A stretch of 64,000 nucleotides of DNA from Tragulus kanchil (GCA_022376925.1 JAIOJX010000026.1:204382900-204446899), one strand, 5' to 3'. Counted from the first letter of the stretch, positions 12,258-24,894 are shown. Numbers and translations: made by a program. Notes: generated from the letters alone by a model not told the origin.

Positions 12258-12442
12258 AAAAATATTTATTTATTTTGGCTATGCTAGTTCTTTATGGAGG
12301 TACTCAGACTTCTCCAGTTGTGGAGCATGGGCTTCGTTACCCCACAACTTGTGGAATCTTAGTTCCCTAACCAGGAATCAAACCTGCATCCCCTGCGTTG
12401 GAAGATGGATTCTTAACCACTGGACTGCCAGGGAAGTTCCCA
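12258..12442 (-). mobile_element. CHR-type SINE in VNN2 intron 2
   Basis: T-rich AAATA-type tail on the left (tatttatttattttggc) and a reverse tRNA-Glu-like head on the right (cactggactgccagggaagttccc). It begins 20 bp past the exon 2 donor. Confidence 0.75.
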
Positions 12443-12637
12443 TCTAGGTGTTTGTATAAAGTGCTATGATTCTCTAAAATGTACATGCTCACCACAAAAA
12501 ATCATAAACTCTAAATGTTCATGTGTGTGGTATAAGTTAATGTTGTGTGTGTGTGTGTGTGTATGTATATCTTGGCATTCTTTCTATTTAATAATTATTT
12601 ATAGTCTAATATGTTTATTGGATTTGGAGAAATATAT

Positions 12638-14806
12638 AAATGGCTATTACTGGTATTAGAAACTTAGGAGAAGATGATTTCATGAAAATAAATTGGAAAT
12701 TATTTCTAAAGTGGACAGTGGATTGTGTCCGGAAAATACTCCAAGGTCTCTATTGAAGAGACCTAACTTCAGTTTCATAGTCTTTCTGCTCTAAAATATG
12801 TTTCTCAGGCAGAAAATCCTCGTTATCCACTTTCTAGTGAACCATAAATCCTTATGTTTTGATACTTTGCATTTTCCTAGGCTCATGAAGCTTATTTTCC
12901 TGGGAAAAAGTAATCTAGAAACTATTTAATATAAAATATTGATAAATGTGTATATTTAATGTATAACTCTTATTATATCCTAGGGTTTGAATAATTGAGG
13001 TACAGATTGCACAGTTCTATATTTCATACTCATTCTTTCTCAACTCTCAGATCCTCTCACCATCTCTTACCCTCTTATACTTTCTCTCACTCTGGTACCT
13101 CAAATTACCTTTATTAAACATTCCTCAGCTATGCTTTTGTTGGAGAGTTATGAATACCATGCTTTTGAGGCACTGTTGGTAAGTCTGAGGCTTATATAAG
13201 GGCTATCAGAAAATGGTTTTTCATAGCTCTAAAGAGACTAACCACATAAAGAGGAGAACATTGGGTTCCATGCCGGTCAGCAGGTCCACTTTCCTGTCTT
13301 CCTGTTCTGAAGTGATTTTCCCCTGGTGTTTGTAAGAAACTCTTATGCGGAAGAAGAGAGACAATAGCTGGACAGTCTTTCTGCCTAGTAGTTTTGAGAA
13401 GGGGACAACCCATTTTTTCTCATCTCAGTTCATGAGGTGGCAATGAGTTAGGCATGACTGAAGCAACTTAGCATGAACATACGCAGGGGGAGAAGCCAAG
13501 ATATATAGGAGTTTTTACAACCTCCCCCAACCCAGAAAGAAAACAAACAAAAGTAAAAGGTAGTCCAACATCAAAAGATTGTTGCTATTTGTTAGGACTC
13601 CAAAATATCACTTCCGGGAGTGTAGGTTTCATCCCAGGTGGGAAAACTAAGATCCCATAAGCCCTTTGTGCTGTACGCTTAGTCGCTCAGTCAAATCCAA
13701 CTCTTTGCGACCCTTTGGAATTTAAATGGCTATTACTGGTATTAGAAACTTAGGAGAAGATGATTTCATGAAAATAAATTGGAAATTATTTCTAAAGTGG
13801 ACAGTGGATTGTGTCCGGAAAATACTCCAAGGTCTCTATTGAAGAGACCTAACTTCAGTTTCATAGTCTTTCTGCTCTAAAATATGTTTCTCAGGCAGAA
13901 AATCCTCGTTATCCACTTTCTAGTGAACCATAAATCCTTATGTTTTGATACTTTGCATTTTCCTAGGCTCATGAAGCTTATTTTCCTGGGAAAAAGTAAT
14001 CTAGAAACTATTTAATATAAAATATTGATAAATGTGTATATTTAATGTATAACTCTTATTATATCCTAGGGTTTGAATAATTGAGGTACAGATTGCACAG
14101 TTCTATATTTCATACTCATTCTTTCTCAACTCTCAGATCCTCTCACCATCTCTTACCCTCTTATACTTTCTCTCACTCTGGTACCTCAAATTACCTTTAT
14201 TAAACATTCCTCAGCTATGCTTTTGTTGGAGAGTTATGAATACCATGCTTTTTGAGGCACTGTTGGTAAGTCTGAGGCTTATATAAGGGCTATCAGAAAA
14301 TGGTTTTTCATAGCTCTAAAGAGACTAACCACATAAAGAGGAGAACATTGGGTTCCATGCCGGTCAGCAGGTCCACTTTCCTGTCTTCCTGTTCTGAAGT
14401 GATTTTCCCCTGGTGTTTGTAAGAAACTCTTATGCGGAAGAAGAGAGACAATAGCTGGACAGTCTTTCTGCCTAGTAGTTTTGAGAAGGGGACAACCCAT
14501 TTTTTCTCATCTCAGTTCATGAGGTGGCAATGAGTTAGGCATGACTGAAGCAACTTAGCATGAACATACGCAGGGGGAGAAGCCAAGATATATAGGAGTT
14601 TTTACAACCTCCCCCAACCCAGAAAGAAAACAAACAAAAGTAAAAGGTAGTCCAACATCAAAAGATTGTTGCTATTTGTTAGGACTCCAAAATATCACTT
14701 CCGGGAGTGTAGGTTTCATCCCAGGTGGGAAAACTAAGATCCCATAAGCCCTTTGTGCTGTACGCTTAGTCGCTCAGTCAAATCCAACTCTTTGCGACCC
14801 TTTGGA
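12638..14806 (+). repeat. Tandem duplication 6 (offset 1086-1087 bp)
   Basis: 12638-13720 recurs at 13724-14806 in VNN2 intron 2. Confidence 0.85.
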
Positions 14807-14960
14807 TTGTAAGCCGCCAGGCTCCTCTGTAGGGATTCTCCAGGCAAGAAAACCAGAGTGGGTTGCCATGGGGATTTTCCCAACCCAGGGATCGAACGGA
14901 GGTTTCTCAAATTGCAGGTGGATTCTTTACTGTCTGCGCCATCATGAAAGCCCTTTGTAG
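14744..14960 (-). mobile_element. Bov-tA SINE (VNN2 intron 2)
   Basis: Reverse-oriented: cgctcagtcaaatccaactc, gattctccaggcaagaaaac, cccaacccagggatcgaacg. Flanked by aagccctttg on both sides. Its first 50 bp also appear at 13673-13722, where the first unit of the 1.09-kb duplication ends. Confidence 0.8.
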
Positions 14961-14999
14961 CAAAAAAAAAAAAAAAAAAAGTCCCCAAACAAACAAAAG

Positions 15000-15560
15000 A
15001 GTGACTTCCAAATGTTTGGCCTAAGCAGCTGGAGGCACGGATTTATCATTTATGGACATAAAGACCGTTAGTGAACCTGACTTTAGTCCGCTCACCCAGG
15101 CACTATAAAGCCCATCTACTGAGACCGGGTTGTGGTGAAGGCGAGTGCAGTACAAAGCCAGGGCTATCCACAGCTAATGCTCAAAAGACTGAAACCCCGG
15201 TGAATTTTAAGGAAAGTTTTTACAGGCAAGGTGAGGGAGAGAGTTGCAGGAGGTGCGATCAGCGGGAGCACAGTTCTCTGATCAGCTGAGGGGAGGTAAC
15301 AGGGTGACATCACAGGGGTTAGCATTGTTTGTCCTCAGACTCCAGCCAGTCTGGGGGTTATGGGCTCATGGCCACCACGCACTTAGCCTCTTCCATGTAG
15401 GTGGGGGTTTTAGTGTCTGCAAAACAGCTGAGGAATGTGCCTCCGACACTGTTATTTATGTCCTTAGGGGAACAATGTGCTGTGCTCTTGCATGGCTGAT
15501 CTATTGTTTAAATAGTTCCCAGTACTCCTAGTCCAACTGCTATTTTTTTGTTACTATGTC
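15000..15560 (+). mobile_element. Probable solo LTR of a ruminant endogenous retrovirus
   Basis: A GC-richer block with phrases I associate with ruminant ERV LTRs: gctaatgctcaaaagactga, gtaacagggtgacatcacag, ctccagccagtctgggggtt, gtgtctgcaaaacagctgag. No retroviral gag/pol/env frame is present on either side, so a solo LTR is the simplest reading. Boundaries are not defined by a clear target-site duplication. Confidence 0.42.
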
Positions 15561-15609
15561 TTTACATTCTTCCAATGATTAATTCTTGAGCTAGTTTTTT
15601 TGTGACTCA

Positions 15610-17935
15610 GAGGAGGCCTGTGAAACCAGTTTTTCTACAAAAAAGAGGCAAGTAGAGGACAGGCAGGGGTAAAGGTGTGAGTGGGGGAGTCTGTCCTGGG
15701 AAGATCCCATAGGGTCCTGCTCAGTTGCAGGAGCACTGAAGGAAGAACAAGTCTGGGGTGGAACTCAGGAAATCCATTTTGTACATCTGAAGTTTGAGCT
15801 GTGTTTTAATAGATATCCATCCAAGCGGAGACAAAACCCTGCCAGTTGTATATTCCACTCTGGCATGAAAGATAAGGTCAGGGTTGGAGGTAGAAAATCA
15901 GTAGGTAAGAGGTTAGGGAGAAAAGCATTTTCAAGTCAGATTTATTAACATGGATAAGAGTGCTTATCCATCTGTCCCTTTTCATTCACCCATGTAACTA
16001 GCGTATGTCTAAAGAGCTACAGTAAGGAAGCAGGAAATGCAGTCATGAGAAAGAGTCATCAGGGGCTTGAATTTCAAATTGCCTGTTAAAGGCAAGCTCC
16101 AGAACACATAATTGTGCTTTAGAAGTCAAAAGTGAATCTTACTAGATTCTCACTGGTGAGGTTAGGATTGTGCCTGACCACTGGCGGTTCAAATCAAGAT
16201 CTGTCTATAAATACCTTCTAAGTGAATCTGGGTCCACAGTAATCTTCTCACACATTGGCCTTTTCTTTCAAGCCACATTGGTCTTAGGGAAACACATGTA
16301 ATAATGTAGTTTATACGGTGGATAATCAGTTCAGTCACTCCATCGTGTCCGACTCTGCGACCCCATGGACTACAGCACAAGAACTGTTTTTACAAATTTC
16401 CTCTTACTTGCTTTCTGCAAATAAACTCCATACTCTAATCTATTAAGCTTTAGGAAATAAAACACAATATCTATTATCTATGCAAGAATAGTAAGTTGCA
16501 TTTTTAGCATTGATAATCATATTTAGTTTTTAAAAAGTTACTCTGACATGACTCTCACTCTGTTCCTTTCACATTTAGTATGACTAGTCTCAAGTAATAT
16601 TAATAACTCATCAATAAAGATATGCCAGGCTTCCTAGGTGGCACTAGTGGTGAGGAATCCGCCTGCCAATGCAGGAAATGTAAGAGACTTGGGTTCTATC
16701 CCAGTGTCTAAAAGATCCCCTGAGAAGGAAATGGCACCCCACTCCAGTATTCTTGCCTGGAGTGTCCCATGAGAGGAGGCCTGTGAAACCAGTTTTTCTA
16801 CAAAAAAGAGGCAAGTAGAGGACAGGCAGGGGTAAAGGTGTGAGTGGGGGAGTCTGTCCTGGGAAGATCCCATAGGGTCCTGCTCAGTTGCAGGAGCACT
16901 GAAGGAAGAACAAGTCTGGGGTGGAACTCAGGAAATCCATTTTGTACATCTGAAGTTTGAGCTGTGTTTTAATAGATATCCATCCAAGCGGAGACAAAAC
17001 CCTGCCAGTTGTATATTCCACTCTGGCATGAAAGATAAGGTCAGGGTTGGAGGTAGAAAATCAGTAGGTAAGAGGTTAGGGAGAAAAGCATTTTCAAGTC
17101 AGATTTATTAACATGGATAAGAGTGCTTATCCATCTGTCCCTTTTCATTCACCCATGTAACTAGCGTATGTCTAAAGAGCTACAGTAAGGAAGCAGGAAA
17201 TGCAGTCATGAGAAAGAGTCATCAGGGGCTTGAATTTCAAATTGCCTGTTAAAGGCAAGCTCCAGAACACATAATTGTGCTTTAGAAGTCAAAAGTGAAT
17301 CTTACTAGATTCTCACTGGTGAGGTTAGGATTGTGCCTGACCACTGGCGGTTCAAATCAAGATCTGTCTATAAATACCTTCTAAGTGAATCTGGGTCCAC
17401 AGTAATCTTCTCACACATTGGCCTTTTCTTTCAAGCCACATTGGTCTTAGGGAAACACATGTAATAATGTAGTTTATACGGTGGATAATCAGTTCAGTCA
17501 CTCCATCGTGTCCGACTCTGCGACCCCATGGACTACAGCACAAGAACTGTTTTTACAAATTTCCTCTTACTTGCTTTCTGCAAATAAACTCCATACTCTA
17601 ATCTATTAAGCTTTAGGAAATAAAACACAATATCTATTATCTATGCAAGAATAGTAAGTTGCATTTTTAGCATTGATAATCATATTTAGTTTTTAAAAAG
17701 TTACTCTGACATGACTCTCACTCTGTTCCTTTCACATTTAGTATGACTAGTCTCAAGTAATATTAATAACTCATCAATAAAGATATGCCAGGCTTCCTAG
17801 GTGGCACTAGTGGTGAGGAATCCGCCTGCCAATGCAGGAAATGTAAGAGACTTGGGTTCTATCCCAGTGTCTAAAAGATCCCCTGAGAAGGAAATGGCAC
17901 CCCACTCCAGTATTCTTGCCTGGAGTGTCCCATGG
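15610..17935 (+). repeat. Tandem duplication 7 (offset 1163 bp)
   Basis: 15610-16772 recurs at 16773-17935, directly adjoining, junction inside a Bov-tA SINE. Confidence 0.85.
16323..16378 (-). mobile_element. Bov-A SINE fragment
   Basis: gttcagtcactccatcgtgt, ccgactctgcgaccccatgg: a short piece of the Bov-A unit. Repeated at 17486-17541. Confidence 0.65.
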
Positions 17936-18005
17936 AGAGAGGAGCCTGTCTGGCTACAGTCCATAGGGTTGCAAAGAGTCTGGGTGTGACTGAGCGTTTG
18001 AGCAC
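17791..18005 (+). mobile_element. Bov-tA SINE, complete copy of a thrice-seen insertion
   Basis: ggcttcctaggtggcactag, ccccactccagtattcttgc, gttgcaaagagtctgggtgt. The same element is cut short at 16629-16772 and repeated in full at 18923-19137, because two neighbouring tandem duplications both include it. Confidence 0.8.
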
Positions 18006-18192
18006 ACCCAAAGGTATGCCAACTTCACACTGATCAGTAATGCTGAAGAGCAAAGAATCTTAGTCCTTGGGGGGACAGAAATGTCTCAAAGAATTATCTA
18101 TCCACAGATGTAACCACAGAAGTTAAACACCCTCTACGTATTCTTTATTCTGGGTAAAACGGAGACCTATCAAGCAAGTATTTTGTGGCCTC

Positions 18193-18320
18193 GCTGCTGC
18201 TGCTAAGTCACCTCAGTCGTGTCTGACTCTGTGTGACCCCTTGGACTGCAGCCCACCAGGCTTCTCCATCCTTGGAATTCTCCAGGCAAGAATACTGGAG
18301 TGGGTTTCCATTCCCTTCTC
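18193..18320 (-). mobile_element. Bov-A-type SINE
   Basis: gctgctgctgctaagtcacc, gtgtctgactctgtgtgacc, ccaggcaagaatactggagt. Repeated at 19323-19452. Confidence 0.78.
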
Positions 18321-20172
18321 TGTTTTTATGTCCTTAAATATATACAAACTTAAAAAAAAAAAGTATATAGTAAGAATGAGAACATTAGTTTCATCATACA
18401 AAGTTCATTGTAAAGTCACAGTAGTTAGACTTTCCTATAAGCCCTGCAAACATTCCCTTTTACAGTCATTTCATATTCCAAGATAAGAATTATAGACTAT
18501 TTTGTGTAACTGCTACATAAGGCCATAGAGTTACAGCTAAAAAGAAAAGCACAAATGGAAGAATAATGTCCCTTCTGTTGTATTCTACTATTTATTTGTC
18601 ACTTAGTTGTCCTGATATCTCCAGAGTACAAAGGTCAGGGCACTCAAAGCTGGCCTTGGTCTTGTGGCTCACAGGGAGTTCCAGTGGCATTCCACTGTTG
18701 CACCACACAGATAGCACATTTAGTTTTGGATTACACTACTAACAAACCGAAACACCCCCATTTCCAAGACCCATACCAGAATCAGCATTTATTTGTCTAT
18801 TCCCCAACTAAAAAACCCTTAGTTTTAAAAAGTTACTCTGACATGACTCTCACTCTGTTCCTTTCACATTTAGTATGACTAGTCTCAAGTAATATTAATA
18901 ACTCATCAATAAAGATATGCCAGGCTTCCTAGGTGGCACTAGTGGTGAGGAATCCGCCTGCCAATGCAGGAAATGTAAGAGACTTGGGTTCTATCCCAGT
19001 GTCTAAAAGATCCCCTGAGAAGGAAATGGCACCCCACTCCAGTATTCTTGCCTGGAGTGTCCCATGGAGAGAGGAGCCTGTCTGGCTACAGTCCATAGGG
19101 TTGCAAAGAGTCTGGGTGTGACTGAGCGTTTGAGCACACCCAAAGGTATGCCAACTTCACACTGATCAGTAATGCTGAAGAGCAAAGAATCTTAGTCCTT
19201 GGGGGGACAGAAATGTCTCAAAGAATTATCTATCCACAGATGTAACCACAGAAGTTAAACACCCTCTACGTATTCTTTATTCTGGGTAAAACGGAGACCT
19301 ATCAAGCAAGTATTTTGTGGCCTCGCTGCTGCTGCTAAGTCACCTCAGTCGTGTCTGACTCTGTGTGACCCCTTGGACTGCAGCCCACCAGGCTTCTCCA
19401 TCCTTGGAATTCTCCAGGCAAGAATACTGGAGTGGGTTTCCATTCCCTTCTCTGTTTTTATGTCCTTAAATATATACAAACTTAAAAAAAAAAGTATATA
19501 GTAAGAATGAGAACATTAGTTTCATCATACAAAGTTCATTGTAAAGTCACAGTAGTTAGACTTTCCTATAAGCCCTGCAAACATTCCCTTTTACAGTCAT
19601 TTCATATTCCAAGATAAGAATTATAGACTATTTTGTGTAACTGCTACATAAGGCCATAGAGTTACAGCTAAAAAGAAAAGCACAAATGGAAGAATAATGT
19701 CCCTTCTGTTGTATTCTACTATTTATTTGTCACTTAGTTGTCCTGATATCTCCAGAGTACAAAGGTCAGGGCACTCAAAGCTGGCCTTGGTCTTGTGGCT
19801 CACAGGGAGTTCCAGTGGCATTCCACTGTTGCACCACACAGATAGCACATTTAGTTTTGGATTACACTACTAACAAACCGAAACACCCCCATTTCCAAGA
19901 CCCATACCAGAATCAGCATTTATTTGTCTATTCCCCAACTACCAAGAAACAAACTCAGCAATACATCTTAAATTAAAGACTTTAGGAGGTGGATTATTGT
20001 TGGAAATATTAAAATAATAAAGTTCTCTTAGAAAAAGAAGATAAAGTTACCTCTAACAGAGAGACAGTTTTTAACACCATGATGAGTTCACCTATGGAGT
20101 GAATTAGGGGAGAGATCTAATGCTTGAGTTATAGGAAACTTTGATGTTTAGACTCAGGGTAGATGAGGAGGA

Positions 20173-20505
20173 GGGCTTCCCTGGTAACCTAGATGGTAAA
20201 GAATTCACCTGCAATGTAGGAGACCCCAGTTCGATTCCTGGTTTGGGAAGATCCTCTAGAGAAGGGATAGGCTACTCATTCCAATATTCTTAGCTTCTCT
20301 AGTGGTTCCCACAGTAAAGAATCTGCCTGCAATACAGGAGACCTGGGTTTGATGCCTGGGTTGGGAAAGTCCCCTGGAGGAGGGCATGGCAACCCACTCC
20401 AGTATTCTTGCCTGGAGAATCCCCATGGACAGGGGAGCCTAGTGGGCTGCAGTTCATGGAGTCACAAAGAGTCAGCATGACTGAGCAACTAAGCACAGCA
20501 CAGCA
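20173..20505 (+). mobile_element. Two Bov-tA SINEs back to back
   Basis: A first head-containing fragment (gggcttccctggtaacctag, to ctactcattccaatattctt, about 20290) runs directly into a second complete element (agcttctctagtggttccca to tcagcatgactgagcaacta). The pair recurs at 21352-21684 through the 1.18-kb duplication. Confidence 0.8.
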
Positions 20506-20822
20506 CACAGATGAGGAGGAACCGAAAAAGGATATGGAGAAAAGCACCTGGTAACTAGGAGACGAGAGAGTGAGGTCCAATAAACAGGGTGAAGTGCTTC
20601 CAAGAGGAGGGTGTGTCAGTGGGTACAGGCAAGTAGCACAAGATCAAGTAAGATGTGGATGTCATCAGGGGCATTAGCAAGAGTTGTCAGGTGGGATGTT
20701 AGGGACAAAAGCTGAGCTGAGCACTTCCAAAGAGAATCGAGGAAGGGGTGGGCTGATCCAGGCAGAGGGTCAGCTCTTTCAGGGAGTTTTGTTATAAGAA
20801 GGACCTAAAGGAATGAAGCACA

Positions 20823-20995
20823 AGGCTTCCCTGGTGGCTCAGCAATGTGCCTGCAATGCAGAAGATGCAGGAGACATGGGTTCAATCCCTGGGTCTGGAA
20901 GATTCCCTGGAGAAGGGAATGGCAACCCACTGCAGTATTCTTGCCTGGAAAATCCCACGGATAGAGGATCCTGGTGGACTATCGTAAGCAACTGA
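20823..20995 (+). mobile_element. Bov-tA SINE, 3'-truncated
   Basis: aggcttccctggtggctcag to atcctggtggactatcgtaa. Repeated at 22002-22174. Confidence 0.78.
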
Positions 20996-22685
20996 ATATG
21001 CATACATACAAAAAATGGAGCATAAATTAGAAGGGCATATAGGGATCTCATCTCACTTCACAGTTGAGAGGGAGTAGTTCTATCTGCATGTTGTTAGAGA
21101 GATGACAGCTGTTGATACAGGAAAGTAATGAATTGCTGGAATACATCTTAAATTAAAGACTTTAGGAGGTGGATTATTGTTGGAAATATTAAAATAATAA
21201 AGTTCTCTTAGAAAAGAAGATAAAGTTACCTCTAACAGAGAGACAGTTTTTAACACCATGATGAGTTCACCTATGGAGTGAATTAGGGGAGAGATCTAAT
21301 GCTTGAGTTATAGGAAACTTTGATGTTTAGACTCAGGGTAGATGAGGAGGAGGGCTTCCCTGGTAACCTAGATGGTAAAGAATTCACCTGCAATGTAGGA
21401 GACCCCAGTTCGATTCCTGGTTTGGGAAGATCCTCTAGAGAAGGGATAGGCTACTCATTCCAATATTCTTAGCTTCTCTAGTGGTTCCCACAGTAAAGAA
21501 TCTGCCTGCAATACAGGAGACCTGGGTTTGATGCCTGGGTTGGGAAAGTCCCCTGGAGGAGGGCATGGCAACCCACTCCAGTATTCTTGCCTGGAGAATC
21601 CCCATGGACAGGGGAGCCTAGTGGGCTGCAGTTCATGGAGTCACAAAGAGTCAGCATGACTGAGCAACTAAGCACAGCACAGCACACAGATGAGGAGGAA
21701 CCGAAAAAGGATATGGAGAAAAGCACCTGGTAACTAGGAGACGAGAGAGTGAGGTCCAATAAACAGGGTGAAGTGCTTCCAAGAGGAGGGTGTGTCAGTG
21801 GGTACAGGCAAGTAGCACAAGATCAAGTAAGATGTGGATGTCATCAGGGGCATTAGCAAGAGTTGTCAGGTGGGATGTTAGGGACAAAAGCTGAGCTGAG
21901 CACTTCCAAAGAGAATCGAGGAAGGGGTGGGCTGATCCAGGCAGAGGGTCAGCTCTTTCAGGGAGTTTTGTTATAAGAAGGACCTAAAGGAATGAAGCAC
22001 AAGGCTTCCCTGGTGGCTCAGCAATGTGCCTGCAATGCAGAAGATGCAGGAGACATGGGTTCAATCCCTGGGTCTGGAAGATTCCCTGGAGAAGGGAATG
22101 GCAACCCACTGCAGTATTCTTGCCTGGAAAATCCCACGGATAGAGGATCCTGGTGGACTATCGTAAGCAACTGAATATGCATACATACAAAAAATGGAGC
22201 ATAAATTAGAAGGGCATATAGGGATCTCATCTCACTTCACAGTTGAGAGGGAGTAGTTCTATCTGCATGTTGTTAGAGAGATGACAGCTGTTGATACAGG
22301 AAAGTAATGAATTGCTGGAACAATAGATAATGCTGTGGGAAAAAAACTCATCATATTTAACTTGTGACTTCTAAATATGATCTCTGTCATGCCACATCGT
22401 TAGCATTTTTGTGTATATGTGAGAAATTTGAAGTTTATCAAATAGTATTCTTGACTATAAGCACTGTGTATGCATTCAATCTCCAGGATTTATCAATTTA
22501 TTAGTTGCAAGTTTGAACCCTTGCATTACATCTACCCAGTTTCTCACAGTCCAACCCCTGGTAACCACTACTGTATTTTCTGTTTCTACGAGTTTGACTT
22601 TTAAAAATTACATGTATAAATGGTATACAGTATTTATATTTCTCTCTCTAACTCATTGAAATGTCTTAATTAAAATTGGATTTAG

Positions 22686-22875
22686 ATTTGGTCATACACC
22701 AGTATAAGCAAAACTCAGCTGCCTGGCCAAGAAAAACTCTATCTATGTTGTGGCAAATATGGGGGACAAAAAGCCGTGTCATTACCATAATACCATGTGT
22801 CCTAATGACCATTATCAATACAACACCCATGTGGTGTGTGATGCAAAGGGGAAGTCGGTGGCACGTTACAGTAAG
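22686..22875 (+). pseudogene. VNN2: VNN2 exon 3 with in-frame stop
   Basis: Acceptor tttag, donor gtaag at 22876. The frame reads FGHTPV, stop, [21 protein letters not shown], and ends ARYSK. The stop is TAA at 22705-22707, where the VNN3-type gene has CAA (Gln). It is 190 nt against 193 in VNN3, one codon shorter in the Cys-rich segment. The final Lys (catalytic Lys of the RYHK motif) is kept, although His is Ser. Confidence 0.87.
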
Positions 22876-23449
22876 GTAAGAGGGGGTGAGTGTGTAAAAT
22901 GAAACTTCCTTTGAGAAAGGTGGATGATGTGTTTAGGACTTAGAGCTTCATTTCCTTATAATACAATGTTACCAAGATTGTTTTAAAAGCAGGCAATAAA
23001 GAAAATGACATTAAACTGTAGGCTGAGACCTGTAAGAAAGGTTTTGTAAGTCCAGGATTGAGGTAAATTTTTTACATATATAAAGTAAGTAGTTTTAGTA
23101 CTGATACAAAGGATACCGAGATGACTGTCACCTGGATACCATTTAACACTAAAGTGATAAAAGATGTTTTCACATTGTAACAGTTTCACAAAAGCCAATG
23201 TCCCTACTTTCTATCAAGTCACAATAATAACCTTTCTGTTTTAGTTTCTATACCAGTTAATTTAATTATCCTATTATTAATTTAAGGTCAAGTGATAAAA
23301 TTTTACTTTAAAATCTGAAGGGAAAGAGTAAAATAACTTGAAGTTATAATTTTATACTAAATTGGGCAGAGAAAGAGACTGACCTTTTGAATGAATATGG
23401 GATGTATAGGTCAGTGTGAATGTCTCTTTTCCTCTCCTATAATTTTTTT

Positions 23450-23769
23450 CTTTTTAAGATTTATTTACTTATTTATTTTGGTGGGGAGGGCTGGGGAGGG
23501 AGGGGGTGGGCGGGCCACTTCTATTGGTCTTTCATTTATCTGTTTTCATCCATCTTTGTTCTTTGGCCCGTGTGGGCCTCCCGTCGCGGTGGCCTCTGTC
23601 GTTGCAGAGCACTGGCTCTGGGCGCATGCACTCCAGAGTTCCAGCTCGGTAATTGGACACATCGATCCAGCCGCTCCGTGGCACATGGAATCTTCCCAGG
23701 CCAGGGATCGAACCGGCGCCTCTTGCACTGCAAGGCGGTGTCCTTACCCACTGGACCACCAGGGAAGCC
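23450..23769 (-). mobile_element. CHR-like ~330-bp SINE, copy 2 (VNN2 intron 3)
   Basis: Full-length member of the family, flanked by ctctcctataattttt on both sides. The long readable frames across it (up to about 140 codons) are SINE sequence, not genes. Confidence 0.82.
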
Positions 23770-23997
23770 CCTCTCCTATAATTTTTCTGAGCATTTTATA
23801 TTGTAACCTCAGTAACTTCTGAGTGGAGAAATTATCTCCCAGAAGTCCTAGGTAAAAAGTAAATTATAGTTAAGAAGAGAGATATAAACTTTCAATGATT
23901 TTCAAATGTTTTTTATCATATATCTCTATGGAAAAAAATTTTTAACATGAGCCCTCAAAATAAAATAGGTTTATATTTATTGTGGATCTATTATATT

Positions 23998-24240
23998 GCT
24001 GTTTCTCTGGTGACTCAGTGGTAAACAATCTGCCTGCCAGTGCAGGAGACTCAGATTCAATCCCTGAATTGGGAAGGTCCCCTGAAGAAGGAAGTGGCAA
24101 CCTATTCCAATATTCTTTTCTGGGAAATCCCATGAACAGGGGAGCCTGACCAGCTAGAGTCCATGGGGTCAGTAACCTGTCAGGCTCCTCTGTCCATGGG
24201 ATCACAAAGAGTCAGACACCACTTAGCAACTAAGCAACAA
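23998..24240 (+). mobile_element. Bov-tA SINE (VNN2 intron 3)
   Basis: tgtttctctggtgactcagt, ctattccaatattcttttct, cacaaagagtcagacaccac. Contains a short internal inverted piece (caggctcctctgtccatggg) of the same family. Confidence 0.75.
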
Positions 24241-24349
24241 CAATTGTGTTTTTTAGGTATCAGGGATTCAAAGAAAAACAATGTAAGTCTTCAGTTTTCA
24301 AGAAGCTCATAGTGTTTGCAATTTATGGGGAAGTATTTGGCCCCTAATT

Positions 24350-24425
24350 GAGAGATGGAGGGAGGTAAGGAGAGACAGGAAGAGAGAAAGAGAGAAGGAA
24401 AGGGATAGAAAGAGACAGAGAGAAA
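24350..24425 (+). repeat. GA-rich low-complexity tract
   Basis: Purine-only run of gaga, gaaag and gagac units, about 250 bp before VNN2 exon 4. Simple sequence, with no coding sign. Confidence 0.7.
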
Positions 24426-24605
24426 CTATATTTCTCCATTTTTTCCTTTGAAAATTACCTTCCCATCACCAAAGTCACTCACCTTCTATAGCTTTCCTGC
24501 TGTTAAGAATTGTCATATCTCAGAATTACTAACATGGAAGGTCTTCGTATGCCATCTCTTCAATAAACAAGGCTTTTCTGGTTTTATCCTGTGCATTTAT
24601 TATAG

Positions 24606-24894
24606 TGCTACCTCCACAATGAGCTTCAGTTTGACATCCCCGAAAAAATGGAGCTGGTTACTTTTGACACCACCTATGGAAAGTTTGGCATTTTCTCTAG
24701 CTTAGATATTCTCTTCCATGATCCTGGTGTGACCCTGGTGAAAGATTTCCATGTGGATATCATATTGTTTCCCACAGCTTGGACAAACATTTTGCCTTTA
24801 ATGACAGCTATTGAATTTCATTCAACCTGGGCAATGGGAATGAGAGTTAATCTTCTTGCAGCCAACATACACAATGTCAGTCTAAAAATGACAG
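24606..24894 (+). pseudogene. VNN2: VNN2 exon 4, catalytic Cys replaced by Ser
   Basis: Acceptor tatag, donor gtaat at 24895; 289 nt, open throughout. It encodes [18 protein letters not shown], then [11 protein letters not shown] sequence and [16 protein letters not shown]. The nucleophile motif FTCFD of vanins reads FSSLD here; codon 24699-24701 is AGC (Ser). Loss of this residue would abolish amidohydrolase activity even if the frame were repaired. Confidence 0.88.

Larger units (their letters stand above)
17689..19940 (+). repeat. Tandem duplication 8 (offset 1132 bp)
   Basis: 17689-18810 recurs at 18822-19940. It overlaps duplication 7, so the SINE at 17791 is seen three times. Confidence 0.85.
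19960..22319 (+). repeat. Tandem duplication 9 (offset 1179 bp)
   Basis: 19960-21138 recurs at 21139-22319, directly adjoining, with one A-run indel near the start of the second unit. Confidence 0.85.

Noticed and set aside
23391..23822. Open frame of about 140 codons on +, and similar ones at 21-332, 1063-1419, 38324-38674, 49854-50261 and 63277-63642
   Set aside because: All are read through the same CHR-like SINE, in several frames at once, with no splice or start context.
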